From contig NZ_OZ245757.1 of NCBI RefSeq assembly GCF_965227505.1, positions 3,968,001 to 4,032,000 on the forward strand: DNA of 64,000 nucleotides. The letters run 5' to 3'. Under the pieces are notes generated by a model. It had not been told where the DNA came from. It ran no database searches and saw only the letters and a list, made by a program, of their open reading frames with translations. Source of the DNA: Pelagibius sp965227505. Lineage in GTDB: Bacteria; Pseudomonadota; Alphaproteobacteria; Kiloniellales; Kiloniellaceae. This document shows, piece after piece, positions 26,920-34,974 of this stretch; position 1 is the first letter of the stretch, and each line of letters begins with the position of its first letter. A program made the translations under genes and the position numbers.

Positions 26920-29748
26920 GTGGACGCAGCCGCGGACCGACCGCAGACGGCCTTTCCCAGATTCCGCTTCACCGGCACCTGGCGCAGCTATCAGGCGCGG
27001 GTTCTGCATGAGCTGGAAGATCACCTGAATGATGCGCGGCTCAACATCGTGGCCGCGCCGGGTGCGGGCAAGACGGTGTTGGGCCTTGAGGTATTGCGCC
27101 GTCTCGGGCGCCCAACCCTCGTGCTTTCGCCGACCCGCGCCATTCGCGACCAATGGCTGCAGCGCCTGGAAGAACTCTTCGAACCGGAGAACGGCCCCTG
27201 GCCGTCGGGGCTCGGCAGCGACCTCTCGACACCGGGCTGGTTGACCTCGACAACCTATCAGGCGCTCCACGCCGCCCTGCGCGGCCTGCTGGAACCCGGG
27301 GACGAGGAGGACGACGAAGGGGAAGAGGTCGGCGAGCAGGAGGACAATGCCGCCGCCGCAACCTCCGGCGCTGCCGCCGGCGAAGCGCTGCTGGCGGCGC
27401 TGGAGGCCGCCGGCATCGAGACCCTGGTGCTTGACGAGGCCCACCATCTGCGCCGCGCCTGGTGGGAGAGTCTGCAGGAAGTCATCGGCTATCTGCGCGC
27501 GCGCAGGAAGGACTTTCATGTCGTCAGCCTGACGGCGACCCCGCCCTACGACGTCGAACAGGAGGAGTGGAACCGCTACGAGGAGGTCTGCGGACCCATC
27601 GACGCGGAGATCTCCATCCCGGAACTGGTGAAGCAGGGCGATCTCTGTCCGCATCAGGATTTCCTGCACTTCAACGTTGCCCGGGGCGCCGCCTTCGAAA
27701 GCCTGGAGGCCTTCGCCCGGGAGGCTGCAAGCGTGGCCGGGATCTGGGCGCAGGACCCGGAGGTGATCGGCTGGATCGAAAGCCACCCCTGGATTGCCGA
27801 TCCGCAAGGCCATGAGGCCCGGATTCTGGCGAGGCCCGCCGCCTTTTGCGGACTGCTCTCGGTGTTGAAGGCCAACCGCCGTCCGCTGCCGCCCGCGGGG
27901 CCCTCAGTTCTGTGCTTGAACGACGAGGCGGTGCCGGCGCCGAGCCCAAGGCTCTTCGAGGAGCTGTTTCAGGAAATCCTCGGCGGCGAAGCGCCCTTCG
28001 ACAGTCCCGACATCGCACAGCGCCTGAAGCGGGACCTGCAGTCCATCGGGGCGCTGTGGCGCGGCCGCGTACGCCTGCGCAAGCAGCAGGACCTTGTCCG
28101 TGCCCTGGCCGGCACCGCCGGCAAGCTCGACAGCATCGAGGCCATCGCCCGCGCCGAGTTCGCAGCGCTGGGCGAGGGGCTGCGCCTCGTCGTTCTGACC
28201 GACTACGTGCGCGCCGCGGCCCTGTCGCGCCCGGCGGACCGCTCAAGCGACAGCCTGGGGGCCGGGCCGATCCTGCGCCGCCTGGGGCAGGCCGGCCTGG
28301 CGCCCGAACTGCGCCCGGCGCTGATGACTGGAAGCTGGGTGGTGATCCCCGACGAGGTCACTCCGGCTCTCCACGCCGAAGCGGCGAGGCTGGGCTTCGC
28401 CGAGGGCGAGATCACCCTGAAGCCCATGCGTCATATTCCGGGCTGGTCGCGGGTTCTGGTGACGTCAGGCAAGGCTTCGCGCTGCCTGCGGGTCATCACT
28501 CATCTCTTCGAGGACGGGCATCTGCGCTGCCTCATCGGGACGGCGGCCTTGCTGGGCGAGGGCTGGGATGCGCCCTCGATCAACTCCCTGGTGCTGGCGA
28601 CCTCGGTGAAGTCCTTCATGCTGTCCAACCAGATGCGCGGCCGGGCGATCCGGATCTCGAAGAGAGACCCGGACAAGGTCTCGGCCATCTGGCATCTGGC
28701 GACCATTCTGCCGCCCTTCTCGGACCTCTCGGCCGGTGAGAGCTCGCTTTGGGATCTGCTGTCGCTACAGAGCCAGGACCCGGCTGCACGGGGACGCCTC
28801 GATCTCAATCCCTTTGCGCTCGGGTTTGACGCTCTGGCGGTGTTTCGCCGCTTCAAGACTTTCGCCGGCGTCTCCCATTTCTCGCCGCCGGTCATCGAGT
28901 CGGGCATTCAGCGCCTCGGCATCGAAACCCGCAAATGGGATGAGGAGGCGGCGAGGGACTGGAACCGCACGATGACCGCCCGCGCCGCGGATCGCGGCTT
29001 TGTCGCCCGCGCCTGGGCCGAGGTCTTTTTCGACAAATCAGCAGTCGAGCGGCCGGCGGCCGGTGCCGTTCTGCCGCAGCCGCCAGGGCACCAGGGTCTT
29101 ACGCGTTTCGGTGCGACCTGGATCCTCGCGGGCCTGATCGGTGCCGCTCTGCAGGTTCTGGTCTTCACCGCCGAGTTTCTGAGGCACGGCCTCGACACCT
29201 GGCTCATGATCGTTGGTGCCGGCTTCCTGCTGGTCGCCGCCTATCACAGCGGGGCGATCCTGCGCACGATCCGCGCCGGTTCTCCAATACGCTATCTCAG
29301 AGAGATTGGCCGCTGCGTGCTGGACGGTCTCAGTCGTGCCGATGCGCTCGACAAGCCCCGCAACGCCCTGGACGTGCACGTTGAGGAAAGCCTGGACCCG
29401 GGCACGCGCTACTGCCGTTTGGCCGGCGGCGGGCATCACGACGAGGTGGCTTTTGCCGATGCCATGGTGACCGTCTTCGAGCCCATCGCCAACCCTCGCT
29501 ACCTGCTGATCCGCTATCACCGCCGCGGTTGGCTGAAGCAGATGGACTATCATGCCGTACCGGACGCGATCGCTGCGGACAAGGCCGCCCTGGAGGCATT
29601 CAGGCGGGCCTGGGAGAAACGCATCGGGCGCTGTGAGCTGGTCAACACGCGCAGCCGGGAGGGGCGGCTGATCCTGCTGCGCGCGCGCACCCAGGCCTAT
29701 TCGGCGGGTTACCTGCGCAAGGCGGAACGCCGGCTGCGCTGGGAGTGA
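26920..29748 (+). CDS. SF2 DEAD/DEAH-type helicase with C-terminal membrane segments
   Basis: 942 residues from a GTG start. Complete SF2 motif set: Walker A APGAGKT (46-52), DEAH box (172-175), LTATPP (204-209), motif V near GEGWDAPSINSLVLATSV (about 545-562), and motif VI QMRGRAIR (about 571-578). A Glu/Asp-rich insert (about 128-142) sits between motifs Ia and II. After the helicase core come two hydrophobic helices (about 730-782) and a ~160-residue C-terminal domain with no recognised family. No nuclease, methylase or Cas3 HD domain is visible. A membrane-tethered nucleic-acid translocase is unusual; function is not assigned. No partner gene: flanked by beta-oxidation genes and, on the opposite strand, DUF1203. 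Confidence 0.85.
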   Translation: MDAAADRPQTAFPRFRFTGTWRSYQARVLHELEDHLNDARLNIVAAPGAGKTVLGLEVLRRLGRPTLVLSPTRAIRDQWLQRLEELFEPENGPWPSGLGSDLSTPGWLTSTTYQALHAALRGLLEPGDEEDDEGEEVGEQEDNAAAATSGAAAGEALLAALEAAGIETLVLDEAHHLRRAWWESLQEVIGYLRARRKDFHVVSLTATPPYDVEQEEWNRYEEVCGPIDAEISIPELVKQGDLCPHQDFLHFNVARGAAFESLEAFAREAASVAGIWAQDPEVIGWIESHPWIADPQGHEARILARPAAFCGLLSVLKANRRPLPPAGPSVLCLNDEAVPAPSPRLFEELFQEILGGEAPFDSPDIAQRLKRDLQSIGALWRGRVRLRKQQDLVRALAGTAGKLDSIEAIARAEFAALGEGLRLVVLTDYVRAAALSRPADRSSDSLGAGPILRRLGQAGLAPELRPALMTGSWVVIPDEVTPALHAEAARLGFAEGEITLKPMRHIPGWSRVLVTSGKASRCLRVITHLFEDGHLRCLIGTAALLGEGWDAPSINSLVLATSVKSFMLSNQMRGRAIRISKRDPDKVSAIWHLATILPPFSDLSAGESSLWDLLSLQSQDPAARGRLDLNPFALGFDALAVFRRFKTFAGVSHFSPPVIESGIQRLGIETRKWDEEAARDWNRTMTARAADRGFVARAWAEVFFDKSAVERPAAGAVLPQPPGHQGLTRFGATWILAGLIGAALQVLVFTAEFLRHGLDTWLMIVGAGFLLVAAYHSGAILRTIRAGSPIRYLREIGRCVLDGLSRADALDKPRNALDVHVEESLDPGTRYCRLAGGGHHDEVAFADAMVTVFEPIANPRYLLIRYHRRGWLKQMDYHAVPDAIAADKAALEAFRRAWEKRIGRCELVNTRSREGRLILLRARTQAYSAGYLRKAERRLRWE

Positions 29749-29766
29749 AGTTACGGTGGGAGTGAG
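29739..29766 (+). repeat. 17-bp direct repeat at the helicase stop codon
   Basis: GGGAGTGA occurs at 29741-29748 (containing the stop TGA) and again at 29758-29765. Another instance of a short duplication overlapping a stop. Confidence 0.5.
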
Positions 29767-29772
29767 CCGGCC

Positions 29773-30246
29773 TCAGCCCCGCTCGATCCGGAACTGGTAG
29801 CAGTTGTTGGTGGCGGAGCGGACGTGGATGTAGGCGATGTCCGGCCGCTCGAACAGCTTCGTCGAGACCGCCTCGATGTCCTGCGGGGCCACGGTCTGGC
29901 CGGTGCCGTAGACGATGCGGTCGTCCGTGCCGTAGCCGCGAACGAGTATCGCCTCGCGCGCCTTCAGATAGGACGGGACGCCGGCCGACTCCGGGTAACG
30001 CGCACAATCCTCCGCGTGAACGAAGAGCGGGCCGACCTCGGCGTAGGGCTGAAGGGCCGGGAAGGGGCGGTGCGCCAGCACCAGGAAAAGGTCGCCCTCG
30101 CGGATGTCCTGCAGGCAGTGGCGGCACTCATTGCCGCTGCCGTCGGATGTCTTGCGCTCCGGTGTCTGACCGTTGGCATCCGGGCCGCCGTTGCGCAGAC
30201 TTTTCACCGTTTCGCTGTCCATGGCGACGAACTTCAGGGCGGACAT
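29773..30246 (-). CDS. DUF1203 protein
   Basis: 157 residues from ATG 30246, preceded on the reverse strand by AAGGAG. DUF1203 features: CRHCLQDIREGDLFLVLAHRPFPALQPYAEVGPLFVHAEDC and the terminal SATNNCYQFRIERG. Two CxxC/Cys groups may bind metal. Cytoplasmic; function unknown. It converges with the helicase gene (24-bp gap) and sits behind the TetR gene on the same strand, 92 bp apart. Confidence 0.85.
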   Translation of the reverse strand: MSALKFVAMDSETVKSLRNGGPDANGQTPERKTSDGSGNECRHCLQDIREGDLFLVLAHRPFPALQPYAEVGPLFVHAEDCARYPESAGVPSYLKAREAILVRGYGTDDRIVYGTGQTVAPQDIEAVSTKLFERPDIAYIHVRSATNNCYQFRIERG

Positions 30247-30338
30247 TCCGAGGCTCCTTGGTATCTGTGACGACGCCAACTCTGCCCTGGGCCCCATCTC
30301 GGCTCTATCCGCTTCTTGCGGTCCTGGCGGCGGCAGGC

Positions 30339-30914
30339 TCACAAGAGGTTGGAGACCGACTGTGCAGCCAGCCTGGCCGTCGTTCTGGTCTGGCCGGGTG
30401 TGGCGCCGGCGCGGGCGCCCGCCGCCAGCCCGTCGCTCAGGGTGATCATGAACTGTGCCATTTCCTGAGCCGATCTTGAGTCGAGACCATAGTTCTGCAG
30501 CAGCGCGCGCAGGTGGTCCCGGGTTCCGCTGCGCTGCACCTCGGCGGCCTTGGCCAGGGCGGGGCGGGATTCCGCGCATTCGGAGGAGGTGTTCACCCGC
30601 AGGCAGCCGAGCGGCAGCTTGCGGTCGGTCAGGATCGCAGCCACTTCGGAGAAGTAACCTTCGACCATCTCCGCCGCCGAGGCGGCCCCTTCGAGCGCAC
30701 CGATCACTCGTCCCTTGAACACCTCGGCGTAGCGTTCCAGCGCCTTCTCGTAGAGCGCGTCCTTGTCACCGAAGGCGGCATAGAGGCTGGGCTTGGAGAG
30801 GCCGGCCTCGTCGCAGATGTCGTCGAGCCGCGCCGCGGCATAGCCTTCGTTCCAGAAATGGCGCATCGCGATATCGAGCGCCGCTTCCGTATCGAAGGCT
30901 CTTGGTCTGCCCAT
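30339..30914 (-). CDS. TetR-family regulator (AcuR/YxaF-like)
   Basis: 191 residues from ATG 30914 (MGRPRAFD), the usual start of this subgroup. HTH at about 8-53 (AALDIAMRHFWNEGYAAARLDDICDEAGLSKPSLYAAFGDKDALY) and a TetR_C domain containing GCLRVNTSSECAES, a Cys-bearing motif common in electrophile-sensing relatives. Divergent from the dehalogenase-like gene; two TACT-n4-AGTA palindromes lie between them and are likely its operators. Confidence 0.87.
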   Translation of the reverse strand: MGRPRAFDTEAALDIAMRHFWNEGYAAARLDDICDEAGLSKPSLYAAFGDKDALYEKALERYAEVFKGRVIGALEGAASAAEMVEGYFSEVAAILTDRKLPLGCLRVNTSSECAESRPALAKAAEVQRSGTRDHLRALLQNYGLDSRSAQEMAQFMITLSDGLAAGARAGATPGQTRTTARLAAQSVSNLL

Positions 30915-30970
30915 TTCCGACGTCCTCCCTCTTGTCCCACTGGCGGTGCAGAGACACCACAAGAATATCA

Positions 30971-30982
30971 TACTCGTCAGTA
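30971..30982. promoter_or_regulatory. Candidate TetR operator, site 1
   Basis: TACTCGTCAGTA, an inverted repeat TACT-n4-AGTA, 57 bp upstream of the TetR start. Same core as the larger site at 31011-31028. Confidence 0.6.
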
Positions 30983-31010
30983 AGAAAAAACTTCCATCGG
31001 TCTCCTTTTT

Positions 31011-31028
31011 ATGTACTCATCAGTACAT
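31011..31028. promoter_or_regulatory. Candidate TetR operator, site 2
   Basis: ATGTACTCATCAGTACAT: 7-bp perfect arms with a 4-bp centre, 37 bp upstream of the hydrolase ATG. Two related sites 40 bp apart in one divergent promoter region argue for a real regulator target. Confidence 0.7.
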
Positions 31029-31064
31029 AATTCTCGAAAATCTTCGAACATGAGGAGGTCAGCA

Positions 31065-32099
31065 ATGAAAGATGGGGTGTCAGGATGGCGGTTGCGGGTT
31101 GGGACGATGGGCTCCCTGCTTGCGATGGCGTGCTTCTTTGCCGCCAGCGGCGATGCGTCCGGTCAGGCCGAAATCAGCCAGGCCGAAATCAGCGAGGCCG
31201 AAATCAGTCAGGCCGAAATCAGTCAGGCCGAAAAGCGCACCGTGGAACTGCCGGCCGCGCGCATGGCCTATGTCGAGGCCGGTGATCGTGAGGGCCGGCC
31301 GGTTCTCTTCCTGCACGGCATTCCGACCTCCAGCTATCTCTGGCGCAACGTCCTGCCGCTGGTGGCGGCGCCAGGCCGGCGGCTCATTGCCATCGACTTC
31401 GTCGGCTTCGGGGATTCGCAGGGCGAGGGCTTTGGGGTCGCCCAGCAGGCTGACCATCTTGCCGCCTTTGTCGAGCGCCTGGATCTCAAGGACGTGACCC
31501 TCGTGACCCATGACTGGGGCGCCGGCATCGGCCTGATCTGGGCGTCGCGCCACCCGGAGCGGTTGCGCGCCTTTGCCAGCATGGAGGGGGCGCTGCCGCC
31601 GGTCTACCCACGCCCCGATCTTGCCAGCTTCGGCAAGGCGGCGCCGCTTTTCACCCGCCTGCGCGATGCCGAGAGTGGCCCTCAGGCGGTGCTTGAGGAC
31701 AACGTCTGGGTGGAAACCATCCTGCCGGCCTCGGTGATCAAGCCGCTGGGACCGGAAGCCTTTGCCGCCTACCGCGCGCCCTTTCCGACGCCCGAAAGCC
31801 GCCGGCCGATCCTCGACATGACCATGAGCCTGCCCATCGGTGGAGAGCCCGCGGCCGTGGTGGCTGCCTACGAGGAGGCGGCGGCCTGGTGGCTTGAGAC
31901 CGGCCTGCCCAAACTCGTTCTCTATGCCGATCCCGGCCGTCTCCAGCCCAAGGCCCTGGCCGACTGGGCGGCGCAGAACCTGAAGAACGTGACGACGCAG
32001 CCGGTCGGCCCGGGTCTGCACTTCATCCAGGAGGACAGCCCGGAAGCGATCGGCCGCGCCCTGGATGCCTGGCTCGCCGGGCTGGAGCGGAATGGATGA
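31065..32099 (+). CDS. Exported haloalkane-dehalogenase-like alpha/beta hydrolase
   Basis: 344 residues from ATG 31065 (GAGGAGG upstream). Signal peptide of about 33 residues, then a repeated AEISQ linker (34-56). The core follows haloalkane dehalogenases closely: HGIPTSSYLWRNVLP, nucleophile D150 in THDWGAG with W151, acid E174 in ASMEG, catalytic H319 in GPGLHFIQED, plus PIGGEPA. The halide-stabilising Asn of HGNP is Ile86 here, so dehalogenase activity may be lost or altered; an epoxide hydrolase or esterase role is possible. Probably periplasmic. Likely controlled by the divergent TetR. Its stop overlaps the next (broken) gene. Confidence 0.83.
   Translation: MKDGVSGWRLRVGTMGSLLAMACFFAASGDASGQAEISQAEISEAEISQAEISQAEKRTVELPAARMAYVEAGDREGRPVLFLHGIPTSSYLWRNVLPLVAAPGRRLIAIDFVGFGDSQGEGFGVAQQADHLAAFVERLDLKDVTLVTHDWGAGIGLIWASRHPERLRAFASMEGALPPVYPRPDLASFGKAAPLFTRLRDAESGPQAVLEDNVWVETILPASVIKPLGPEAFAAYRAPFPTPESRRPILDMTMSLPIGGEPAAVVAAYEEAAAWWLETGLPKLVLYADPGRLQPKALADWAAQNLKNVTTQPVGPGLHFIQEDSPEAIGRALDAWLAGLERNG
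31164..31238 (+). repeat. 15-bp in-frame minisatellite (5 units)
   Basis: Five contiguous 15-bp units based on CAGGCCGAAATCAGT encode (QAEIS)n directly after the signal peptide of the hydrolase. The near-identity of units suggests recent slippage expansion. Confidence 0.9.
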
Positions 32100-32533
32100 G
32101 CGGGGCGATGGACCGGCCCGCCGCTGAGCGCGCGGCAGTCTCCACGGGCTTCCCCTGGCACCGTGTCGGCGCAGCCGCCTAGGTCCTCTGGGGCTTCTGG
32201 CATTTCCGCCCGGTCGCCCGCCTCTGGGAACTGGGCGGCGGGCTCGAGGGATCGGCCGGGCTGGGGTTGCGCCTGCAACAAGGGGCCTTCCACATCCTTT
32301 TCTTCGCGCTCTGCGCCATCGTGGTCGGCGCCTGGCTGAACTGGCGCAACAGCCGCGCCGGCTACTGGATCAATCTGCTGGCGATCGGCTGGACGGAAGT
32401 CGGGCTGTTCTGGCTGTTCATGCTGCCGGGGCACTTCCCCTGGCTGCCGAGCGGCTGGATCGGTCCGGCACTCTGGCTGGTCGCGGTCGTGGCGACCACT
32501 CTGGGGCTGCGGCTGCGTGCGGTGACCCCCTAG
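32096..32533 (+). pseudogene. Small membrane protein gene interrupted by an in-frame amber codon
   Basis: ATG 32096 overlaps the hydrolase stop (ATGA) and opens a 145-codon frame ending at 32533, interrupted once by TAG at 32180-32182. Both sides look coding in the same frame: before it GFPWHRVGAAA, after it VLWGFWHFRPVARLWEL, then three or four hydrophobic helices (HILFFALCAIVVGAWL, YWINLLAIGW, WIGPALWLVAVVATTLGL). A TGG-to-TAG change restoring Trp within AAAWVLWG would repair it. Either a recent nonsense mutation, a sequencing error, or a suppressed codon. A shorter product could start at TTG 32267. Confidence 0.7.
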
Positions 32534-32638
32534 GCGTTCAGCTCCTCGCTCTCGGATAGGCGGTTGCAAAGGCAGAGCGAAGCCTGTTCCTTAGCGGCAG
32601 GGGTGAAAGCCAGGGGATGCAAGCAAGGGGAGGCGGGC

Positions 32639-33427
32639 TTGGCAGGGACGGCAAAGGACTTCACCGAGATGGCGGCCCTGGTGGTCGGCGGCACTTCGGG
32701 CATCGGTTTCGCCACGGCGGAAACGCTGCTGACCGCCGGGGTGCCGCGCCTGCGCGTGGTCGGCCGCAATCCGGAGCGCGCGGCGCTGGCCGTCGACGAT
32801 CTGCGCCGGGTGAACGAGAAAGCCGATGTGGGCGCGCTGGTGCTGGATTGCAGCGAGGGCGCTGCGGCGGAGGAGATGACGGCTGCTGCCGCGCGCGGCA
32901 TGGAGGGGATTGATCTGCTGGTCTGCTCGCCCGGCGGCAACACCCTGCCGGAGCTGCTGTTCCGCCAGCCCATCGCCCAGGTGAACGCCACCCTGCTGCA
33001 GGATCTGGCACCGACCCTGAACGCCTGCCGCGCGGTGCTGCCGGTGATGATGGAGGCCGGAAGCGGCTGTATCGTCACCGTGGCCTCCGACGCCGGCAAG
33101 GTGGCGACGCCGGGCGAGACGGTGATCGGTGCGGTCATGGCCGCTATCGTCCAGTTCACCCGCGGCCTGGCCGTCGAGGGCAAGCGCAACGGCATCCGCG
33201 CCAACGCCGTGACCCCCTCGCTCGTCGAGGGCACGGCGCTCACCGAGCGCTTGATGGCCGAAGGCACCTTCTCCAAGAAGCTTTTCGAGAAAGCGCGGCC
33301 TCTCGCCGGCCTCGGGCCGACCACGGCGCAGGACCTGGCCGATCTTATCGTGTTTCTCGCCAGCCCGGCGGCCGCCCGCATCACCGGACAGGCGATCTCC
33401 GTCAATGGCGGCATCAGCGCCGCCTGA
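32639..33427 (+). CDS. SDR-fold protein lacking the catalytic Tyr and Lys
   Basis: 262 residues from TTG 32639 (AAGGGGAGG upstream); ATG 32669 is the alternative. Rossmann motif GGTSGIG at 17-23, dinucleotide contact VGRNP, and the C-terminal ITGQAISVNGG are typical short-chain dehydrogenase. At the active site, Ser150 is kept, but the canonical S-x12-Y-x3-K becomes S150-x12-I163-x3-M167. The NAG motif is CSPGG. It therefore probably does not perform ordinary SDR catalysis. It might bind nucleotide as a regulator or use another mechanism. Confidence 0.82.
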   Translation: MAGTAKDFTEMAALVVGGTSGIGFATAETLLTAGVPRLRVVGRNPERAALAVDDLRRVNEKADVGALVLDCSEGAAAEEMTAAAARGMEGIDLLVCSPGGNTLPELLFRQPIAQVNATLLQDLAPTLNACRAVLPVMMEAGSGCIVTVASDAGKVATPGETVIGAVMAAIVQFTRGLAVEGKRNGIRANAVTPSLVEGTALTERLMAEGTFSKKLFEKARPLAGLGPTTAQDLADLIVFLASPAAARITGQAISVNGGISAA

Positions 33428-33564
33428 CGGTCCGGAAACGCCGCCAGCTCAAGCCTTTCGGACAGGCTTGAAATAAATCGGGCCGCGTCTGCGTAGGTGG
33501 GGGTAGGGCCGCCCGGACCGGGCCGCCCGCGAAACGAGATCCCTACTACGCTGATGGGCCCGTA

Positions 33565-34095
33565 ATGGCGAGAGACCGAGCCGCCCTGATCGCGGAAATC
33601 CCGCATCTGCGGCGCTTTGCGCGCAGTCTGACGCGCGACCCCGATGCCGCCGACGACCTGGTGCAGAGTTGTCTGGAGCGCGCCCTGTCGCGCTTTCACC
33701 TCTGGCGGCCGGAGCGCCGGCTGCGGCCCTGGCTCTTCACCATGCTGCGCAACCTCCACGTCGATACGGTGCGCCATCGTTCCGCGGCCCTGGCGCGCGA
33801 ACAGCGCAGCGCCGCGGTGGTGCCGCTCAGCCAGCGGCCCGGGCAGGAAGACAGCCTGACGGCACGGCGGGTGCTGGAGGCCATCGACCGCTTGCCCGCG
33901 GACCAGCGCGACGCGGTGTTGATGGTCTGCGTCAACGATCTCACCTACGGGCAGGCGGCGGCAGTGCTGGACATTCCTCAGGGCACCCTGATGTCGCGCC
34001 TCCACCGCGGCCGCGCGCGGCTGCGCGAAAGCCTGGGTCTGGCGGAGCGCCGCCCCGGACCCGGCGGCCTGAAACCCCTTCGGCGCGTGAAGTGA
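33565..34095 (+). CDS. ECF-type RNA polymerase sigma factor
   Basis: 176 residues. Region 2 (HLRRFARSLTRDPDAADDLVQSCLERALSRFHLWRPERRLRPWLFTMLRNLHVDTVR) and region 4 (LPADQRDAVLMVCVNDLTYGQAAAVLDIPQGTLMSRLHRGRARLRE) are both intact, with no C-terminal extension. Resembles alphaproteobacterial ECF sigma factors paired with a membrane anti-sigma. It overlaps the anti-sigma gene by one base (TGATG). The stress or signal is unknown. Confidence 0.9.
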   Translation: MARDRAALIAEIPHLRRFARSLTRDPDAADDLVQSCLERALSRFHLWRPERRLRPWLFTMLRNLHVDTVRHRSAALAREQRSAAVVPLSQRPGQEDSLTARRVLEAIDRLPADQRDAVLMVCVNDLTYGQAAAVLDIPQGTLMSRLHRGRARLRESLGLAERRPGPGGLKPLRRVK

Positions 34096-34868
34096 TGGCC
34101 GCCATGACCGAACTCCGCCGTTCCGTGACCACCGAGGATCTGCACGCCTATGCCGACGGCAAGCTGCCGCCGGAGCGGGCCGAAGCGGTGGAAACCTACC
34201 TGCTGGACCATCCGGAGTGTGCGGCGGAGGTCGAGGACTACCGGCGCATCAACCGGGCATTGGGGGAGGCCTTTGACGGGGTTCTGGACGAACCGTTGCC
34301 TGCCGCCCAGGTCGCCGTCGTGCAAAGCCGTCCGCGCCGGCTGACCGCTCCCCTGATGGCCGCGGCAGCGGGCCTGCTGCTCGGTATCGGGTTGACCTGG
34401 TCAGTGCAGACGCTTGGTCTGGGGTCTTCCACTGCGCTCAGCCAGATCGCCGAAACCTCGGCGGCTGCTTATGGCGTCTACGCGCCGGAGGTTCGCCATC
34501 CGGTTGAGGTCGGCGCAGCCGAAACAGCCCACCTCTCCGCCTGGCTGTCGAACCGCATGGGCATGAGTTTTCGCATTCCGCGCCTCGGCGACCTCGGATT
34601 CGAACTGGTCGGCGGACGCCTGATGATGGGCGATCGCAGCCCGGCCGCCCTCCTGATGTACGAGAACGCCGAAGGACGGCGTCTGGTGCTCTATGTCCGC
34701 AACGACCTGGCGCCAGGCGGGGCCGCTGCGCCGCGCTATGCCCGTGCGCACGACACCGGCGTCGTTACCTGGATCAGCGGCGAGACCGGCTACGGGCTTG
34801 CCGGCGGCTTCAGCGAAGACGAACTTCTGCCTGCCGCCCGGCTGGTGCAGGCGCAACTCTCGTCCTAG
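34095..34868 (+). CDS. Membrane anti-sigma factor
   Basis: 257 residues. The N-terminal sigma-binding domain (LHAYADGKLPPERAEAVETYLLDHPECAAEVEDYRRINRAL) resembles RsiW/NrsF-like anti-sigma factors but lacks the zinc-binding H-x3-C-x2-C motif. One membrane helix at about 78-98 (APLMAAAAGLLLGIGLTWSV) is followed by a ~150-residue periplasmic sensor domain. Translationally coupled to the ECF sigma gene, so it almost certainly holds that factor at the membrane. Confidence 0.88.
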   Translation: MAAMTELRRSVTTEDLHAYADGKLPPERAEAVETYLLDHPECAAEVEDYRRINRALGEAFDGVLDEPLPAAQVAVVQSRPRRLTAPLMAAAAGLLLGIGLTWSVQTLGLGSSTALSQIAETSAAAYGVYAPEVRHPVEVGAAETAHLSAWLSNRMGMSFRIPRLGDLGFELVGGRLMMGDRSPAALLMYENAEGRRLVLYVRNDLAPGGAAAPRYARAHDTGVVTWISGETGYGLAGGFSEDELLPAARLVQAQLSS

Positions 34869-34930
34869 AGCGGATTCGCCGCAATGACGGAGCGGAACAG
34901 CAGATTTCAATCCGCCGGAATCTGCTCTAG
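34865..34930. repeat. Palindromic intergenic element after the anti-sigma gene
   Basis: CTAGAGCGGATTC (34865-34877) pairs with GAATCTGCTCTAG (34918-34930) with one mismatch; an inner segment repeats the GGATT/AATCC theme. There is no T-run, so this looks more like a dispersed REP-type element than a terminator, though it may act as a transcript end. Confidence 0.6.
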
Positions 34931-34974
34931 GGTGTCGCCGCCGCAGCACAGGAGACAGATCGGGGCAGGCCGCC

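Noticed and set aside
26920..29748. Type I CRISPR Cas3 or restriction-enzyme HsdR identity for the SF2 helicase
   Set aside because: No HD or PD-(D/E)xK nuclease motif, no cas or hsd genes nearby, and the C-terminus is membrane-associated.
32180..32182. TAG as a pyrrolysine codon
   Set aside because: Single occurrence, no pyl genes seen, and pyrrolysine is not expected in this group; a nonsense mutation is simpler.
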